Shown: piece after piece, positions 18,873 through 28,176 of the stretch
How the letters are laid out: each line of letters begins with the position of its first letter
Numbering within the stretch: the first letter of the stretch is position 1
From: Pseudomonas pharyngis
GTDB lineage: Bacteria; Pseudomonadota; Gammaproteobacteria; Pseudomonadales; Pseudomonadaceae
Assembly (NCBI RefSeq): GCF_021602345.1
Contig: NZ_BQID01000011.1
Coordinates: 144,037 to 208,036, forward strand
Length of the DNA: 64,000 nt
Direction of reading: 5' to 3'
The notes under the pieces: generated by a model
What the model was told of the DNA's origin: nothing
What the model saw: the letters and a program-made list of their open reading frames with translations, nothing else
The model's database searches: none
Position numbers and translations under genes: made by a program

Positions 18873-19802
18873 ATGGAGCCTGCGGTGCTTGAGATCCGTC
18901 ACCTGAAAACCCTGCATGCCCTGCGCGAAGCTGACAGCCTGGTCGATGCGGCCGACCGCCTGCACCTGACCCAGTCGGCGCTGTCCCACCAGTTCAAGGA
19001 GCTGGAAGAGCGCATGGGCATGCCGTTGTTCGTGCGCAAGACCAAACCGGTGCGCTTCACCAGCGCCGGCCTGCGCCTGCTGCAACTGGCCGACGCGACC
19101 CTGCCGCTGCTGCGCGCCGCCGAACGTGATATCGGGCGTCTGGCCGGTGGCACCGCCGGGCGACTGCACATGGCCATCGAATGCCACAGCTGCTTCCAGT
19201 GGCTGATGCCGACCATCGACCAGTTCCGCGATGCCTGGCCGGAAGTCGAACTCGACCTCGCTTCGGGTTTCTCCTTCGCACCACTGCCGGCCCTGGCCCG
19301 GGGTGATCTGGATCTGGTGGTGACGTCCGACCCGCTGGAAATCGCCGGCATCACCTACGTGCCGCTGTTCACCTACGAAGCCATGCTCGCGGTCGCCAAT
19401 CAGCATGCGCTGGCGAGCAAACCGTACATCGTCCCCGAAGACCTGCTGACCGAAACCCTGATCACCTACCCGGTCGAACGCGACCGGCTGGACATCTTCA
19501 CCCGCTTCCTCGAACCGGCCGACATCGAGCCGGCGCAGGTGCGCACCTCGGAACTGACGGTAATGATGATGCAGCTGGTGGCCAGCGGCCGTGGCGTGTG
19601 CGGCATGCCGCACTGGGCGCTGCATGAATACAGCTCGCGCGGTTACGTGAAGGGCAAGCGGCTGGGCGAGAAAGGTCTGTTTGCGACGCTGTACGCGGCG
19701 ATCCGCGCCGACATGCTCGACGCGCCGTACATGCGCGACTTCCTGCTGACGGCCAAGGACACCTCGTTCTCGACCCTGGATGGGGTCAGCGCGGTTCGTT
19801 GA
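18873..19802 (+). CDS. metR: LysR-family transcriptional regulator MetR
   Basis: This 309-residue LysR-type regulator has an N-terminal winged HTH (residues ~7-65, HLKTLHALREADSLVDAADRLHLTQSALSHQFKELEE). Its effector domain contains the MetR-typical GGTAGRLHMAIECHSCFQWLMP. It is divergent from metE, the classic MetR arrangement, and probably regulates metE and itself with homocysteine as co-effector. ATG 18873 or GTG 18885 could be the start. The 3' end overlaps the convergent acetyltransferase gene by 17 bp. Confidence 0.95.
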   Translation: MEPAVLEIRHLKTLHALREADSLVDAADRLHLTQSALSHQFKELEERMGMPLFVRKTKPVRFTSAGLRLLQLADATLPLLRAAERDIGRLAGGTAGRLHMAIECHSCFQWLMPTIDQFRDAWPEVELDLASGFSFAPLPALARGDLDLVVTSDPLEIAGITYVPLFTYEAMLAVANQHALASKPYIVPEDLLTETLITYPVERDRLDIFTRFLEPADIEPAQVRTSELTVMMMQLVASGRGVCGMPHWALHEYSSRGYVKGKRLGEKGLFATLYAAIRADMLDAPYMRDFLLTAKDTSFSTLDGVSAVR

Positions 19803-20316
19803 GACTGGCGGTTGGCACGAAAGGCTGGGACCACATGTGGATCTTGTCGAAGTAGTCCTCGCCGACCCGCACCGCCATCGGCTCGAGGCCGAACTGGACG
19901 AAGCCGCAGCGCTGGTACAGATGAAACGCCGCATCATTACCGGCGGTGACGGTCAATTGAATGACTTTCAGCGCCGGATGCTGCTGCGCTTCCCCCAGCA
20001 CCGCCTCCATCAATTTCAGCCCCAGCCCGCGCTGACGAAACTCGGCCGACACATACATGCCGAACACCGTTGCCTTGTGCCGGGCCTTCTCCCGAGGCTC
20101 GAACGCCAGGCCGACGATCCCCACCAGCCGGCCCTCTTCAAACGCGCCAAACACTGCGTCGAGCTTGCTGGTCAGGCGTGATTCCCACCAGCTCAACGGC
20201 ATCACTGCACGCTCGCGCACACTGGAGGTGAACGCCTGCGGATGCCGGTCATACGCCTCCAGCATCAATTCGCGATAGGCCAGCGCATGACTGGCGTCCA
20301 GCCGCTCGATCCACAT
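19786..20316 (-). CDS. GNAT family N-acetyltransferase
   Basis: This 176-residue GNAT protein should transfer an acetyl group from acetyl-CoA to an amine. Motif A is visible (FGMYVSAEFRQRGLGLKLMEAVL, with the Q/RxxGxG pyrophosphate-binding loop R-Q-R-G-L-G). Motif B is near VTAGNDAAFHLYQRCGFVQFG. The substrate is unknown. It lies 2 bp downstream of the LysE-type exporter gene on the same strand and its end overlaps metR. Confidence 0.88.
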   Translation of the reverse strand: MWIERLDASHALAYRELMLEAYDRHPQAFTSSVRERAVMPLSWWESRLTSKLDAVFGAFEEGRLVGIVGLAFEPREKARHKATVFGMYVSAEFRQRGLGLKLMEAVLGEAQQHPALKVIQLTVTAGNDAAFHLYQRCGFVQFGLEPMAVRVGEDYFDKIHMWSQPFVPTASLNEPR

Positions 20317-20318
20317 GT

Positions 20319-20957
20319 TCAGGCGGCCTTGCGCTGTTCAAGCATCAGCCGCACGGCCAGGCCGCCCAGCACGAAGCCCATGAAATAACGCTGCGCCGCC
20401 AGCCAGGTCGGGTTGTTGACGAACCACGACGCGATGCCCGCCGCGAACAGCGCGATCAGCAGGTTGACGCTGAAACTGACGCTGATCTGGGTCAGGCCGA
20501 GGATGATGCTCTGGGTGAACACCGAGCCGTGCTCGGGGGTGATGAACTGCGGGAATACCGAGAGGTAGAACACCGCGATTTTCGGGTTCAAGGCACTGGT
20601 GAGAAAGCCCATGGTGACCAGTTTGCGCGAAGAATCCGCCGGCAACTGTTGCGCCTCGAACGGCGAGCGGGCGCCAGGCTTCACCGCCTGCCAGGCCAGC
20701 CACAACAGGTAGAGTGCACCGGCCCACTTCAACACTTCATAGGCCATCGGCACGGCGAGAAACACCGCGGTCAAACCGGCGGCCGCCGCGAACAGGTGCA
20801 CGAAGAACCCCGCCACCACGCCGAGCAGCGAGGTCACCCCGGCGCGACGTCCCTGGCAGATCGACCGCGAGATCAGGTAGATCATGTTCGGCCCCGGCGT
20901 CAGTACCATCAGCAGGGCGGCGGCGGCAAAAATCAGCAGGTCTTGAAGCGGGATCAT
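20319..20957 (-). CDS. LysE/RhtB family exporter
   Basis: This 212-residue inner-membrane protein has about six TM helices. The N-terminal family signature LTPGPNMIYLISRSICQGRRAG and the central GALYLLWLAWQA segment are typical of LysE/RhtB amino acid or homoserine-lactone exporters. The substrate is not deducible. It probably forms an operon with the NUDIX gene (23 bp upstream) and the GNAT gene (2 bp downstream). Confidence 0.9.
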   Translation of the reverse strand: MIPLQDLLIFAAAALLMVLTPGPNMIYLISRSICQGRRAGVTSLLGVVAGFFVHLFAAAAGLTAVFLAVPMAYEVLKWAGALYLLWLAWQAVKPGARSPFEAQQLPADSSRKLVTMGFLTSALNPKIAVFYLSVFPQFITPEHGSVFTQSIILGLTQISVSFSVNLLIALFAAGIASWFVNNPTWLAAQRYFMGFVLGGLAVRLMLEQRKAA

Positions 20958-20980
20958 GACGAAGTCCTTTGCACGAATGA

Positions 20981-21415
20981 TCAGGCGATCACGGTCAGCG
21001 AGGCTCGATAAAACGGCAGGATCAGGTCACGTGTCAATGGGGCGAGAACCACATCGCCGTCGGTGGCCGGGTCGATCCAGATCACCTCTTCGATCTCGGC
21101 GGCCGGAGACACCCTGGCGTCGATGGTCAGTTGAAAGATTTCGGCCTGCACAACGAATCCCGGCTCGTTGGCAGCGGGTGCCGAGAACTGGCCGAGAAAG
21201 CTAGCCTGCGCCGGATCGATCACCAGTCCCAGTTCTTCCTCCAGCTCACGGGCCAGTGCATGCACCGGCAGTTCATCGGCTTCAATCTTGCCGCCCGGTT
21301 GCATGAACGCCGTGGTATTGCGCTTGCGCACCAGCAGGGTCTGGCCGTCGGGACCGATCAGCAGCGCGGCGGCGATACGGATGATGCGGGGGGAAACTGC
21401 GGATACAGAAGTCAT
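20981..21415 (-). CDS. NUDIX hydrolase
   Basis: This 144-residue protein carries a complete NUDIX box (G-K-I-E-A-D-E followed by RELEEELGL, matching Gx5Ex7REUxEExGU) at residues ~42-64, which binds the metal and the diphosphate. The substrate, a nucleoside diphosphate linked to some moiety X, is unknown. It is the first gene of a likely three-gene minus-strand operon with the exporter and GNAT genes. Confidence 0.88.
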   Translation of the reverse strand: MTSVSAVSPRIIRIAAALLIGPDGQTLLVRKRNTTAFMQPGGKIEADELPVHALARELEEELGLVIDPAQASFLGQFSAPAANEPGFVVQAEIFQLTIDARVSPAAEIEEVIWIDPATDGDVVLAPLTRDLILPFYRASLTVIA

Positions 21416-21472
21416 GGGTCAGCCACCGGCCTTGAGAAAAGCCGCAAGGATCCCATGCCGGCCGCGCCAGCG

Positions 21473-22831
21473 TCATCCACCCTGGGCCGCGAGCGTCGTC
21501 TCGGGCTCTTGCGGCACCTTGACGAATACCTTGTATTTGCCGCCCTCCATGGCCTCGAAACTGATCAGTTTTTCAACCAGCGGAGCGCTCAGCACTTTGC
21601 CGGCGTTGAGCAGCAACATGCCGTTGTCGGCATTGAGGTTGCGCGCGAGGATCATCCCCGCCGCCAACTCCCGGGTGCCCATGACCTTGACGTCCGGATC
21701 GGCCAAGGTGATGTCGCTGACCATTGCGCAGACCTTGATGAAATCCTCGATCAGCTCGGGATCGTAGAGTTTGCCGGCGTACTGGCGCAGGTACAGCAAG
21801 GCTTCATCGCTGTTCATCTGCCGCTCGAGAATCAGCCCGCGCTGCAACTCGACAAAATCCACCGCCAGTTTCAACAGCCGCGAGCCCAAGGGAATGGCCT
21901 CGCCCTTGAGCCGGTCGGGAAACCCGCTGCCGTCCCAGTGCTCCTGATGGTGCAGGATCAGCCGCGCGGCATCCTTCATCGGGTCCAGGGTCATCAACAG
22001 CGATTCGCTCTGTTTCGGATAAGCCCGATAGCGGTCGCGCTCGGTGCTGTGCAGCAGGTCCGACGGCGTGGTCATCATGCTGTCGGTCCAGCTCAGCTTG
22101 CCGATATTGTAGAGCGCGGCGGCCATGGTCAGATCGCGGCTGGCGGCTTCGTCCAGACGGTGCATCTTGCAATAGCCGCGTACCAGCTCGATGATCTGCC
22201 GATTGGTCTGCTTCGCCGGCGGCAGGCGCAGGTTGGCCAGCAACGAGAACATTTCGGTGCCTGTCAGGAAACTGCGCTTGAGCTCCTCGTAGGCGAGGTC
22301 GAGCATGTCGGCGGTCTGCTGCAGTTCGGCGGTACGGGCGGCGACGTGTTTTTCCAGGGTGCTGTTGAGCAATTTCAATTGTTCGTTTTGCACTCGCGTC
22401 AGTTTTTCCAGACGTTCGCGCTCGCGTGCCAGATGCTGATGCTCGAGGGCCTGACGCAAGGTCAGCAGCATTTCCTCGTCGTTCCAGGGTTTGCTGATGT
22501 AACGGTGGATCTGCCCTTCGTTGATGGCCTTGATGATCGCCGAAGGGTCGGCGTAGCCGGTGAGCATGATCCGCGCAGTCGCCGGATACCGCTCATGAAC
22601 AAGAGCCAGCAGCGTGGCCCCATCCATGTTGGGCATGCGCGCGTCGCTCATCACCAGATTCACCGGTTGCTGCTCGAGTATTTCCAGCGCCTGGGCACCG
22701 CTGGTGGCCAGCAAGAGGTCATAAGGCTGGCCGCGCAGCAGACGGCGCAGGCTGTTGAGAATCGGTTCCTCGTCATCGACCAGCAGTACTTTGGGCCGGG
22801 GCGGCGAAATCGGGGCGGACGGCTCTTCCAT
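21473..22831 (-). CDS. Response regulator with degenerate HD-GYP (YN-GYP) domain
   Basis: This 452-residue protein has a receiver domain (KVLLVDDEEPILN; phosphoacceptor Asp in MSDARMPNMDG; Lys in SKPWND), then a coiled coil (residues ~135-185) and an HD-GYP-like domain. The catalytic HD pair is replaced by Y241-N242 (ALYNIGK), while the later HH (294-295) and GYP-like WDGSGFP are kept. This matches the YN-GYP type known from P. aeruginosa PA2572, thought to lack c-di-GMP phosphodiesterase activity and act through protein contacts. The start has GAGG 8 bp upstream. It is divergent from the c-di-GMP/peroxidase operon. Confidence 0.92.
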   Translation of the reverse strand: MEEPSAPISPPRPKVLLVDDEEPILNSLRRLLRGQPYDLLLATSGAQALEILEQQPVNLVMSDARMPNMDGATLLALVHERYPATARIMLTGYADPSAIIKAINEGQIHRYISKPWNDEEMLLTLRQALEHQHLARERERLEKLTRVQNEQLKLLNSTLEKHVAARTAELQQTADMLDLAYEELKRSFLTGTEMFSLLANLRLPPAKQTNRQIIELVRGYCKMHRLDEAASRDLTMAAALYNIGKLSWTDSMMTTPSDLLHSTERDRYRAYPKQSESLLMTLDPMKDAARLILHHQEHWDGSGFPDRLKGEAIPLGSRLLKLAVDFVELQRGLILERQMNSDEALLYLRQYAGKLYDPELIEDFIKVCAMVSDITLADPDVKVMGTRELAAGMILARNLNADNGMLLLNAGKVLSAPLVEKLISFEAMEGGKYKVFVKVPQEPETTLAAQGG

Positions 22832-23087
22832 GGCGAAGCCTCGTGAAAAACGTTGGACATGACTGACGCGCCGGCAGACCTCCCCTGCTTGCCTGCGCTT
22901 GAATCACAGGCTAGATGATTTTCGCCGGGGCCGTGTAAATCCTCTGTTACACCGCGACAGGCGAAGTTGCGCCCCTGCAACTATGCTCAAGTCGCTGGAC
23001 GACACCATCGGCCTGCGCGCAGGCATGTGATGAGGGGAAAAGGATGCTCCCGATGACGAATGTGCGTGAACACACGGGTATTGCGTC

Positions 23088-25361
23088 GTGAGTGCGCAAC
23101 CCGGACACACCAACCGCCGCGTGCTCATCGTCGACGATACCGCGTCGATCCATGACGATTTCGCAAAGATCCTCAAACCGGCCACGGCTGAAGCCGACAG
23201 CCTGGATGAAACGGAAAGCCTGCTGTTCGGCGATGCGTCCTCCGCCCCCGTCGCACCGAAAGACCGTTTCGAACTGGACTCGGCCTATCAGGGCCGCGAA
23301 GCGCTGGACAAAGTCGAAGCCGCACTCGCCGCCGGGCGCCCGTACGCCATGGCCTTCATCGACATGCGCATGCCGCCGGGCTGGGATGGCCTGGAAACCA
23401 TCGAGCGGCTGTGGCAGGTCGATCCCAAGCTGCAGGTGGCCCTGTGCACCGCCTACTCCGATTACTCGTGGGAAGACATCGACCGGCGGCTGGCCCTGAC
23501 CGATCGCCTGCTGATCCTGAAAAAACCCTTCGACGCGATCGAAATCCGGCAGATGGCCAGCGCCCTGACGGTCAAGTGGCAAATGACCGAAGACGCCGCC
23601 ATGAAGATGAACCTGCTGGAGCAGGCAGTTCAGGAGCGTACCCGGGAACTGTCCGACGCCAACATCATCGTGCAGAACAGTCCGACCATCCTCTACCGGT
23701 TGCGCGGTGAACCGTCGTTTCCGCTGATGTACATCTCCCACAACATCACCCGCTACGGCCATGTCGCGGCTGATCTGGTGGGTTCGGCCAACTGGGCGCA
23801 GACGCTGATTCACCCGGACGATCAGCTCAGTGTCGATACCGCCATGGGCCGGGTGCTCGATCGGCATGCCGAAGGCGCCTCCATCGAGTTTCGCCTGCGT
23901 ACCGGCGCGGGCGACTGGCGCTGGGTGGAAAACCGCTACATCCCGGTGCGCGATCACGACGGCCGCCTGCTGGAAGTCGAGGGGATCATTCTTGACATCA
24001 CCGAACGCCGGCTGGCCGAAGAAAAGATGAACCTGCTGGCCCGCACCGACGGACTCACGGGACTGGCCAATCGCGCCACGCTGATCGAGCGTCTGCATCA
24101 GGCCTTCGCCGCCGCGCGTCGGGGAGCGGCACCTTTTGCGGTGTTTTACCTGGATCTGGATCACTTCAAGCGGATCAACGACACCCTCGGCCATCCGGTC
24201 GGCGATCTGTTGTTGCAGGCAGTGGCGCAACGGATCAAATCCAATGTACGGGAAAATGACGTGGTCGCACGTCTGGGCGGAGACGAGTTCGCGATCCTGC
24301 AACTGGACGTCAGCGACCCGACCCAATCTGCTGCCATCGCGACCAAGATCCGCGATGCGCTTCTGGAGCCCTACCAACTGGCAGGCAATGCCTTGCGCAT
24401 TTCCGTCAGTATCGGCATCTGCCTGTACCGCGCCAACAGTCTGGATGCCGACAGTCTGCTGGCCGGCGCCGACATGGCGCTGTACCGCGCCAAGGAAACG
24501 GGCCGTAATCAGTACCAGTTCCATTCCGAGCAAATCACTCGCGAAGTCGCCGAGCGCATGGCCCTGGCCGAGGAATTGATGACCGCCCTGACTCAGGGAG
24601 GACTGAAGCTCGACTACACGCCGGAAGTGGACATGCACAGCGGCAAGATTCTCGGCATGGCCGCGCAGGTCAAATGGCAACATCCCAGGCTTGGTCTGCT
24701 GCCAGCGTCGGCCTTCGTACCGGCAGCGGAAAAGACCGGTGCAATCATCCCGCTCGGTCGCTGGATACTGGATCACGCCTGCTGGCAGATGCGCCAGTGG
24801 CAAAACGAGGGAGTGGCGCCTCCAGTGATGGCGATCAGGATTTCCCTGGCGCAACTCAAGAGCGGCCCGGAACTCATCTATGACGTGCTGCGCACCACCG
24901 CCCGCTGGGAACTGGCACCGTGGGATCTGCGTTTCGATGTCACCGAAGCGACCCTGGCCCAGACCAAATGGACCCACAACGATGTGCTGCCGCGCCTCAG
25001 TGAGCTTGGGGTAAAGATCGCCATCGACGATTTCGGCACCGAATACTCATCGTTCGATTACCTGAAAACCTACCGGGTCAATCACCTCAAACTCGCCCAA
25101 TCCCTGATCGACAGTGCAGCCCAGGATGAAGGCAGCGCCAATACCCTGCGAGCGATCGTCAATTTCGCCCGGGATCTGGCGATCGACATCAGCGCCGAAG
25201 GCGTCCAGCCCGCAGATCGGGATGACGCCCTCACCTCTTCGGCCCCGCTGAAAAACGTGCAAGGCCTTTGCTTCAGGGAAGCTGTCAGCCCCGAGCAAGC
25301 AGCCCGCCTGCTGAAGGACGGAAACGCGACTGCCCCGCTGCCCAGGGAGGATGAGGGATGA
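23088..25361 (+). CDS. REC-PAS-GGDEF-EAL protein: probable diguanylate cyclase with dead EAL
   Basis: This 757-residue cytoplasmic c-di-GMP protein begins with a receiver domain carrying a ~40-residue extension after the first helix (phosphoacceptor Asp in [27 protein letters not shown]). A coiled coil and a PAS/PAC domain (residues ~185-300) follow. The GGDEF domain is intact (G397-G-D-E-F401) with an allosteric I-site R388-E-N-D391. In the EAL domain the EAL motif is A525-A-Q527 and KID is KLA, so phosphodiesterase activity is unlikely. It starts at GTG with a weak ribosome binding site and overlaps the next gene by ATGA. Confidence 0.93.
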   Translation: MSAQPGHTNRRVLIVDDTASIHDDFAKILKPATAEADSLDETESLLFGDASSAPVAPKDRFELDSAYQGREALDKVEAALAAGRPYAMAFIDMRMPPGWDGLETIERLWQVDPKLQVALCTAYSDYSWEDIDRRLALTDRLLILKKPFDAIEIRQMASALTVKWQMTEDAAMKMNLLEQAVQERTRELSDANIIVQNSPTILYRLRGEPSFPLMYISHNITRYGHVAADLVGSANWAQTLIHPDDQLSVDTAMGRVLDRHAEGASIEFRLRTGAGDWRWVENRYIPVRDHDGRLLEVEGIILDITERRLAEEKMNLLARTDGLTGLANRATLIERLHQAFAAARRGAAPFAVFYLDLDHFKRINDTLGHPVGDLLLQAVAQRIKSNVRENDVVARLGGDEFAILQLDVSDPTQSAAIATKIRDALLEPYQLAGNALRISVSIGICLYRANSLDADSLLAGADMALYRAKETGRNQYQFHSEQITREVAERMALAEELMTALTQGGLKLDYTPEVDMHSGKILGMAAQVKWQHPRLGLLPASAFVPAAEKTGAIIPLGRWILDHACWQMRQWQNEGVAPPVMAIRISLAQLKSGPELIYDVLRTTARWELAPWDLRFDVTEATLAQTKWTHNDVLPRLSELGVKIAIDDFGTEYSSFDYLKTYRVNHLKLAQSLIDSAAQDEGSANTLRAIVNFARDLAIDISAEGVQPADRDDALTSSAPLKNVQGLCFREAVSPEQAARLLKDGNATAPLPREDEG

Positions 25362-27232
25362 AAACACCTTTTCCCCAGACCAACCGGCGCATATTGATCG
25401 TCGACGATACCCCGGCGATCCATGATGACTTTCGCAAGATACTGACCCCGGACACCAGCGGTGCAGCAGACCTGGATACGCTCGAGCAAACGCTGTTCGG
25501 CACCCGGCAATCATCGCACCTGACGTTCCAGCTCGACTCCGCCTATCAGGGGCAGGAAGCGCTGAAACTGGTGCAGCATGCGGTGGAAGAAGGCCGGCCT
25601 TATGCCCTCGCGTTCACCGACATGCGCATGCCGCCCGGTTGGGACGGCCTGGAAACCATCGAAAAACTGTGGGCGGTCGATCCGAATCTGCAAATCGCCT
25701 TGTGCACCGCCTATTCCGACTACAGCTGGGAGGCCATGGCCGAACGACTGGAATTCGGCGATCAGTTGCTGATCCTGAAAAAACCATTCGACACCCTGGA
25801 AATCCGCCAGATGGCCAATGCCCTGACCTGGAAATGGCAGTTGGCCCAGGACGCGGCGCTGAAGATGCTCAGTCTCGAGCAGACCATCGAAGCCCGCGTG
25901 CATGAATTGCTCAAGGTCTCGCACCTGTTGCAGTACGACAGCCTCACGGGCCTGCCCAACAGCACCTTGCTCGGTGACCGTTTGACTCAGTCGCTGGCCG
26001 CCTGCCGGCGCCATGACAAACAACTGGTGGTGATGTTTCTCGGGCTTGATCGCTTCAAGCGCATCAACAATGCCCTGGGCCACCCAGCGGGCGACGAGAT
26101 GCTCAAACGGGTCGGCCAGCAATTGCTCGCCTGCGTGCGCGAATCGGATTCGGTTTTTCGTTATGGCTCCGACGAATTCGTGGTGATGCTCAGCGACATC
26201 AATCACCCGCAGCAGTCGCGCAGCATCGCCGAGAAACTACTGAGCGCTATCCGCACACCACAGACAATCGTCGGGCATGACGTGAGCGTCACGGCCAGTC
26301 TGGGCATCAGCCTCTACCCCGATGACGGGCTCGAGGCCATCGAGCTGATCAAGAAAGCTGAAACGGCCATGCGCAGCGCCAAGGAAAACGGACCGAACGA
26401 AATCGGCTTCTTCATTGAAGCCATGAACCAGCGCGCCCGGGAACAGCAAAGCATCGAGTCGGGCATTCGCCAGGCCCTGCAACGCCAGGAATTCGTCCTG
26501 CATTACCAACCGAAAATCGAGCTGGCCAGCGGCCGGGTAGTCGGTGCCGAGGCACTGGTGCGCTGGCAGAAACCGGGGCATGGCTGGGTCTATCCCTCGG
26601 AGTTCATCCCGGTGGCCGAAGACAGCGGCCTGATCGTGCCGCTGAGCAAATGGGTGCTGGCCGAGGCCTGTCGTCATACCCGTGAATGGCAACAGGCGGG
26701 ATTGCCGCCGATTCGCATGTCGGTCAACACCTCGGCCATCGACTTTCGCCAGCGGCACTTCGTCGAGGGCATCGAACAGGTGCTGGCACAGACCGGGCTG
26801 GATCCTCGTCTGCTGGAACTGGAGATCACCGAAGGTGTGCTGATGCAGAACGTCGACGCGACGATGAACGCGCTGGGCAGGCTGAAGGCGCTGGGGGTTC
26901 GGCTGGCCATCGATGACTTCGGCACCGGTTATTCCAGCTTGAGCTATCTGCGCCGTTTTCCCATCGATGTGCTGAAAATCGATCAATCGTTCATTCGCGG
27001 CCTGAGCCATGACAGCGGTGATGCCGCCCTGGTCGGCGCGATCATCAGCCTGGGCAAGAGCCTGAACCTCAACGTCATTGCCGAAGGTGTGGAAACCGCG
27101 CATCAGTTGGCATTTCTAAAAGCTCATCACTGCGAGGAAGGCCAGGGCTTCTATTTCAGCAAGGCCTTGCCGGCAGAGGCCTTCGCCCGTTTGCTGGAGT
27201 CTGCTCAACCTGGCACGTGGGGTGTTTCATGA
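25358..27232 (+). CDS. REC-GGDEF-EAL protein: probable c-di-GMP phosphodiesterase with degenerate GGDEF
   Basis: This 624-residue protein has the same receiver subtype as its upstream neighbour ([40 protein letters not shown]), but no PAS domain. The GGDEF site reads G270-S-D-E-F274 preceded by Tyr, with [10 protein letters not shown] in place of the usual DLDHFK, so cyclase activity is probably lost. The EAL domain looks catalytic: E398-A-L400, [20 protein letters not shown] and KIDQSFI are all kept. It is thus the mirror image of the upstream protein. Its stop overlaps the cytochrome peroxidase start (ATGA). Confidence 0.93.
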   Translation: MKTPFPQTNRRILIVDDTPAIHDDFRKILTPDTSGAADLDTLEQTLFGTRQSSHLTFQLDSAYQGQEALKLVQHAVEEGRPYALAFTDMRMPPGWDGLETIEKLWAVDPNLQIALCTAYSDYSWEAMAERLEFGDQLLILKKPFDTLEIRQMANALTWKWQLAQDAALKMLSLEQTIEARVHELLKVSHLLQYDSLTGLPNSTLLGDRLTQSLAACRRHDKQLVVMFLGLDRFKRINNALGHPAGDEMLKRVGQQLLACVRESDSVFRYGSDEFVVMLSDINHPQQSRSIAEKLLSAIRTPQTIVGHDVSVTASLGISLYPDDGLEAIELIKKAETAMRSAKENGPNEIGFFIEAMNQRAREQQSIESGIRQALQRQEFVLHYQPKIELASGRVVGAEALVRWQKPGHGWVYPSEFIPVAEDSGLIVPLSKWVLAEACRHTREWQQAGLPPIRMSVNTSAIDFRQRHFVEGIEQVLAQTGLDPRLLELEITEGVLMQNVDATMNALGRLKALGVRLAIDDFGTGYSSLSYLRRFPIDVLKIDQSFIRGLSHDSGDAALVGAIISLGKSLNLNVIAEGVETAHQLAFLKAHHCEEGQGFYFSKALPAEAFARLLESAQPGTWGVS

Positions 27233-28176
27233 ATCGCCCGGGGTCGTTGGTTCTACTGCTCGGTCTGTGCGCAAATGCCATCGCCGCACCGCTGGACGAG
27301 CCGCTGAAACCCTTGCCGCCAAAGCCGCACCTGGATGCCAGGCGGGTCGAGCTCGGGCGCCAGTTGTTCCATGACCCGCGATTGTCGATCAATAACACGC
27401 TGTCCTGCGCCAGCTGCCATCAACTGGATAAAAGCGGCGCCGACACCCGCGCCTTCTCCAACGGCTTCGATGGGCAACCGGTGGCGGTCAACACACCAAC
27501 CGTATTCAACGCCAGCCTCAATTTCCGCCAGTTCTGGGATGGCCGCGTCGAAACCCTGGAAGAACAAAGCAACGTCGTGATCACCAGCCCCCACGAAATG
27601 GGCAGCGACTGGAACACCGTCGTGCAACGGATCGCTGACGACGCAGCCTATGGTCAGAGCTTTCGTGCCGCCTACCCCGATGCCGTGAGCCGGGCCAATA
27701 TCCAGAATGCGCTGGCCACCTATGAGCGCACGCTGCTGACCCCCGACTCCCGTTTCGATCAGTACCTGCTGGGCAATACCGATATCCTGACCCTCGAAGA
27801 AAAATACGGCTATCAGCGTTTCAAGGAGTACGGCTGCATTGCCTGCCATCAGGGCGTCAACATTGGCGGCAACATGTTCCAGAAATTTGGCGTGTTCGGC
27901 GACTACATCGCCGATCGCGGTAACCCGACGGTGGCCGACCAGGGCCGTTTCAACGTGACCGGCGACGAAGACGACCGCGCCGTGTTCAAGGTGCCGAGCC
28001 TGCGTAATGTCGCGCTGACCGCACCGTACTTCCATGACGGCTCGGCGCCCACCCTCGAACGGGCCGTGGACGTGATGTTCCAGTATCAGTTGGGGCGCAT
28101 GCCGAGCGAAGAAGACAAGACCCTGATCATCCTGTTTCTCAAGACCCTGACCGGCCATCCGGAGGGCCAGCCATGA
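27229..28176 (+). CDS. Diheme cytochrome c peroxidase (CcpA/MauG family)
   Basis: This 315-residue periplasmic protein has a signal peptide ([14 protein letters not shown], cleaved near residue 20) and two c-type heme sites, C60-A-S-C-H64 and C203-I-A-C-H207. The family segment [21 protein letters not shown] and a C-terminal [27 protein letters not shown], which carries the distal Met/His region in CCPs, are present. It should reduce H2O2 with electrons from small cytochromes; a MauG-like modifying role cannot be excluded. ATG 27229 overlaps the phosphodiesterase stop and the gene's own stop overlaps the kinase start. A periplasmic enzyme inside a c-di-GMP signalling operon is unusual. Confidence 0.93.
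   Translation: MNRPGSLVLLLGLCANAIAAPLDEPLKPLPPKPHLDARRVELGRQLFHDPRLSINNTLSCASCHQLDKSGADTRAFSNGFDGQPVAVNTPTVFNASLNFRQFWDGRVETLEEQSNVVITSPHEMGSDWNTVVQRIADDAAYGQSFRAAYPDAVSRANIQNALATYERTLLTPDSRFDQYLLGNTDILTLEEKYGYQRFKEYGCIACHQGVNIGGNMFQKFGVFGDYIADRGNPTVADQGRFNVTGDEDDRAVFKVPSLRNVALTAPYFHDGSAPTLERAVDVMFQYQLGRMPSEEDKTLIILFLKTLTGHPEGQP

Noticed and set aside
22947-24977. 676-codon minus-strand frame opposite the REC-PAS-GGDEF gene
   Set aside because: Overlaps a protein with intact GGDEF, PAS and receiver motifs on the other strand; no motif of its own.
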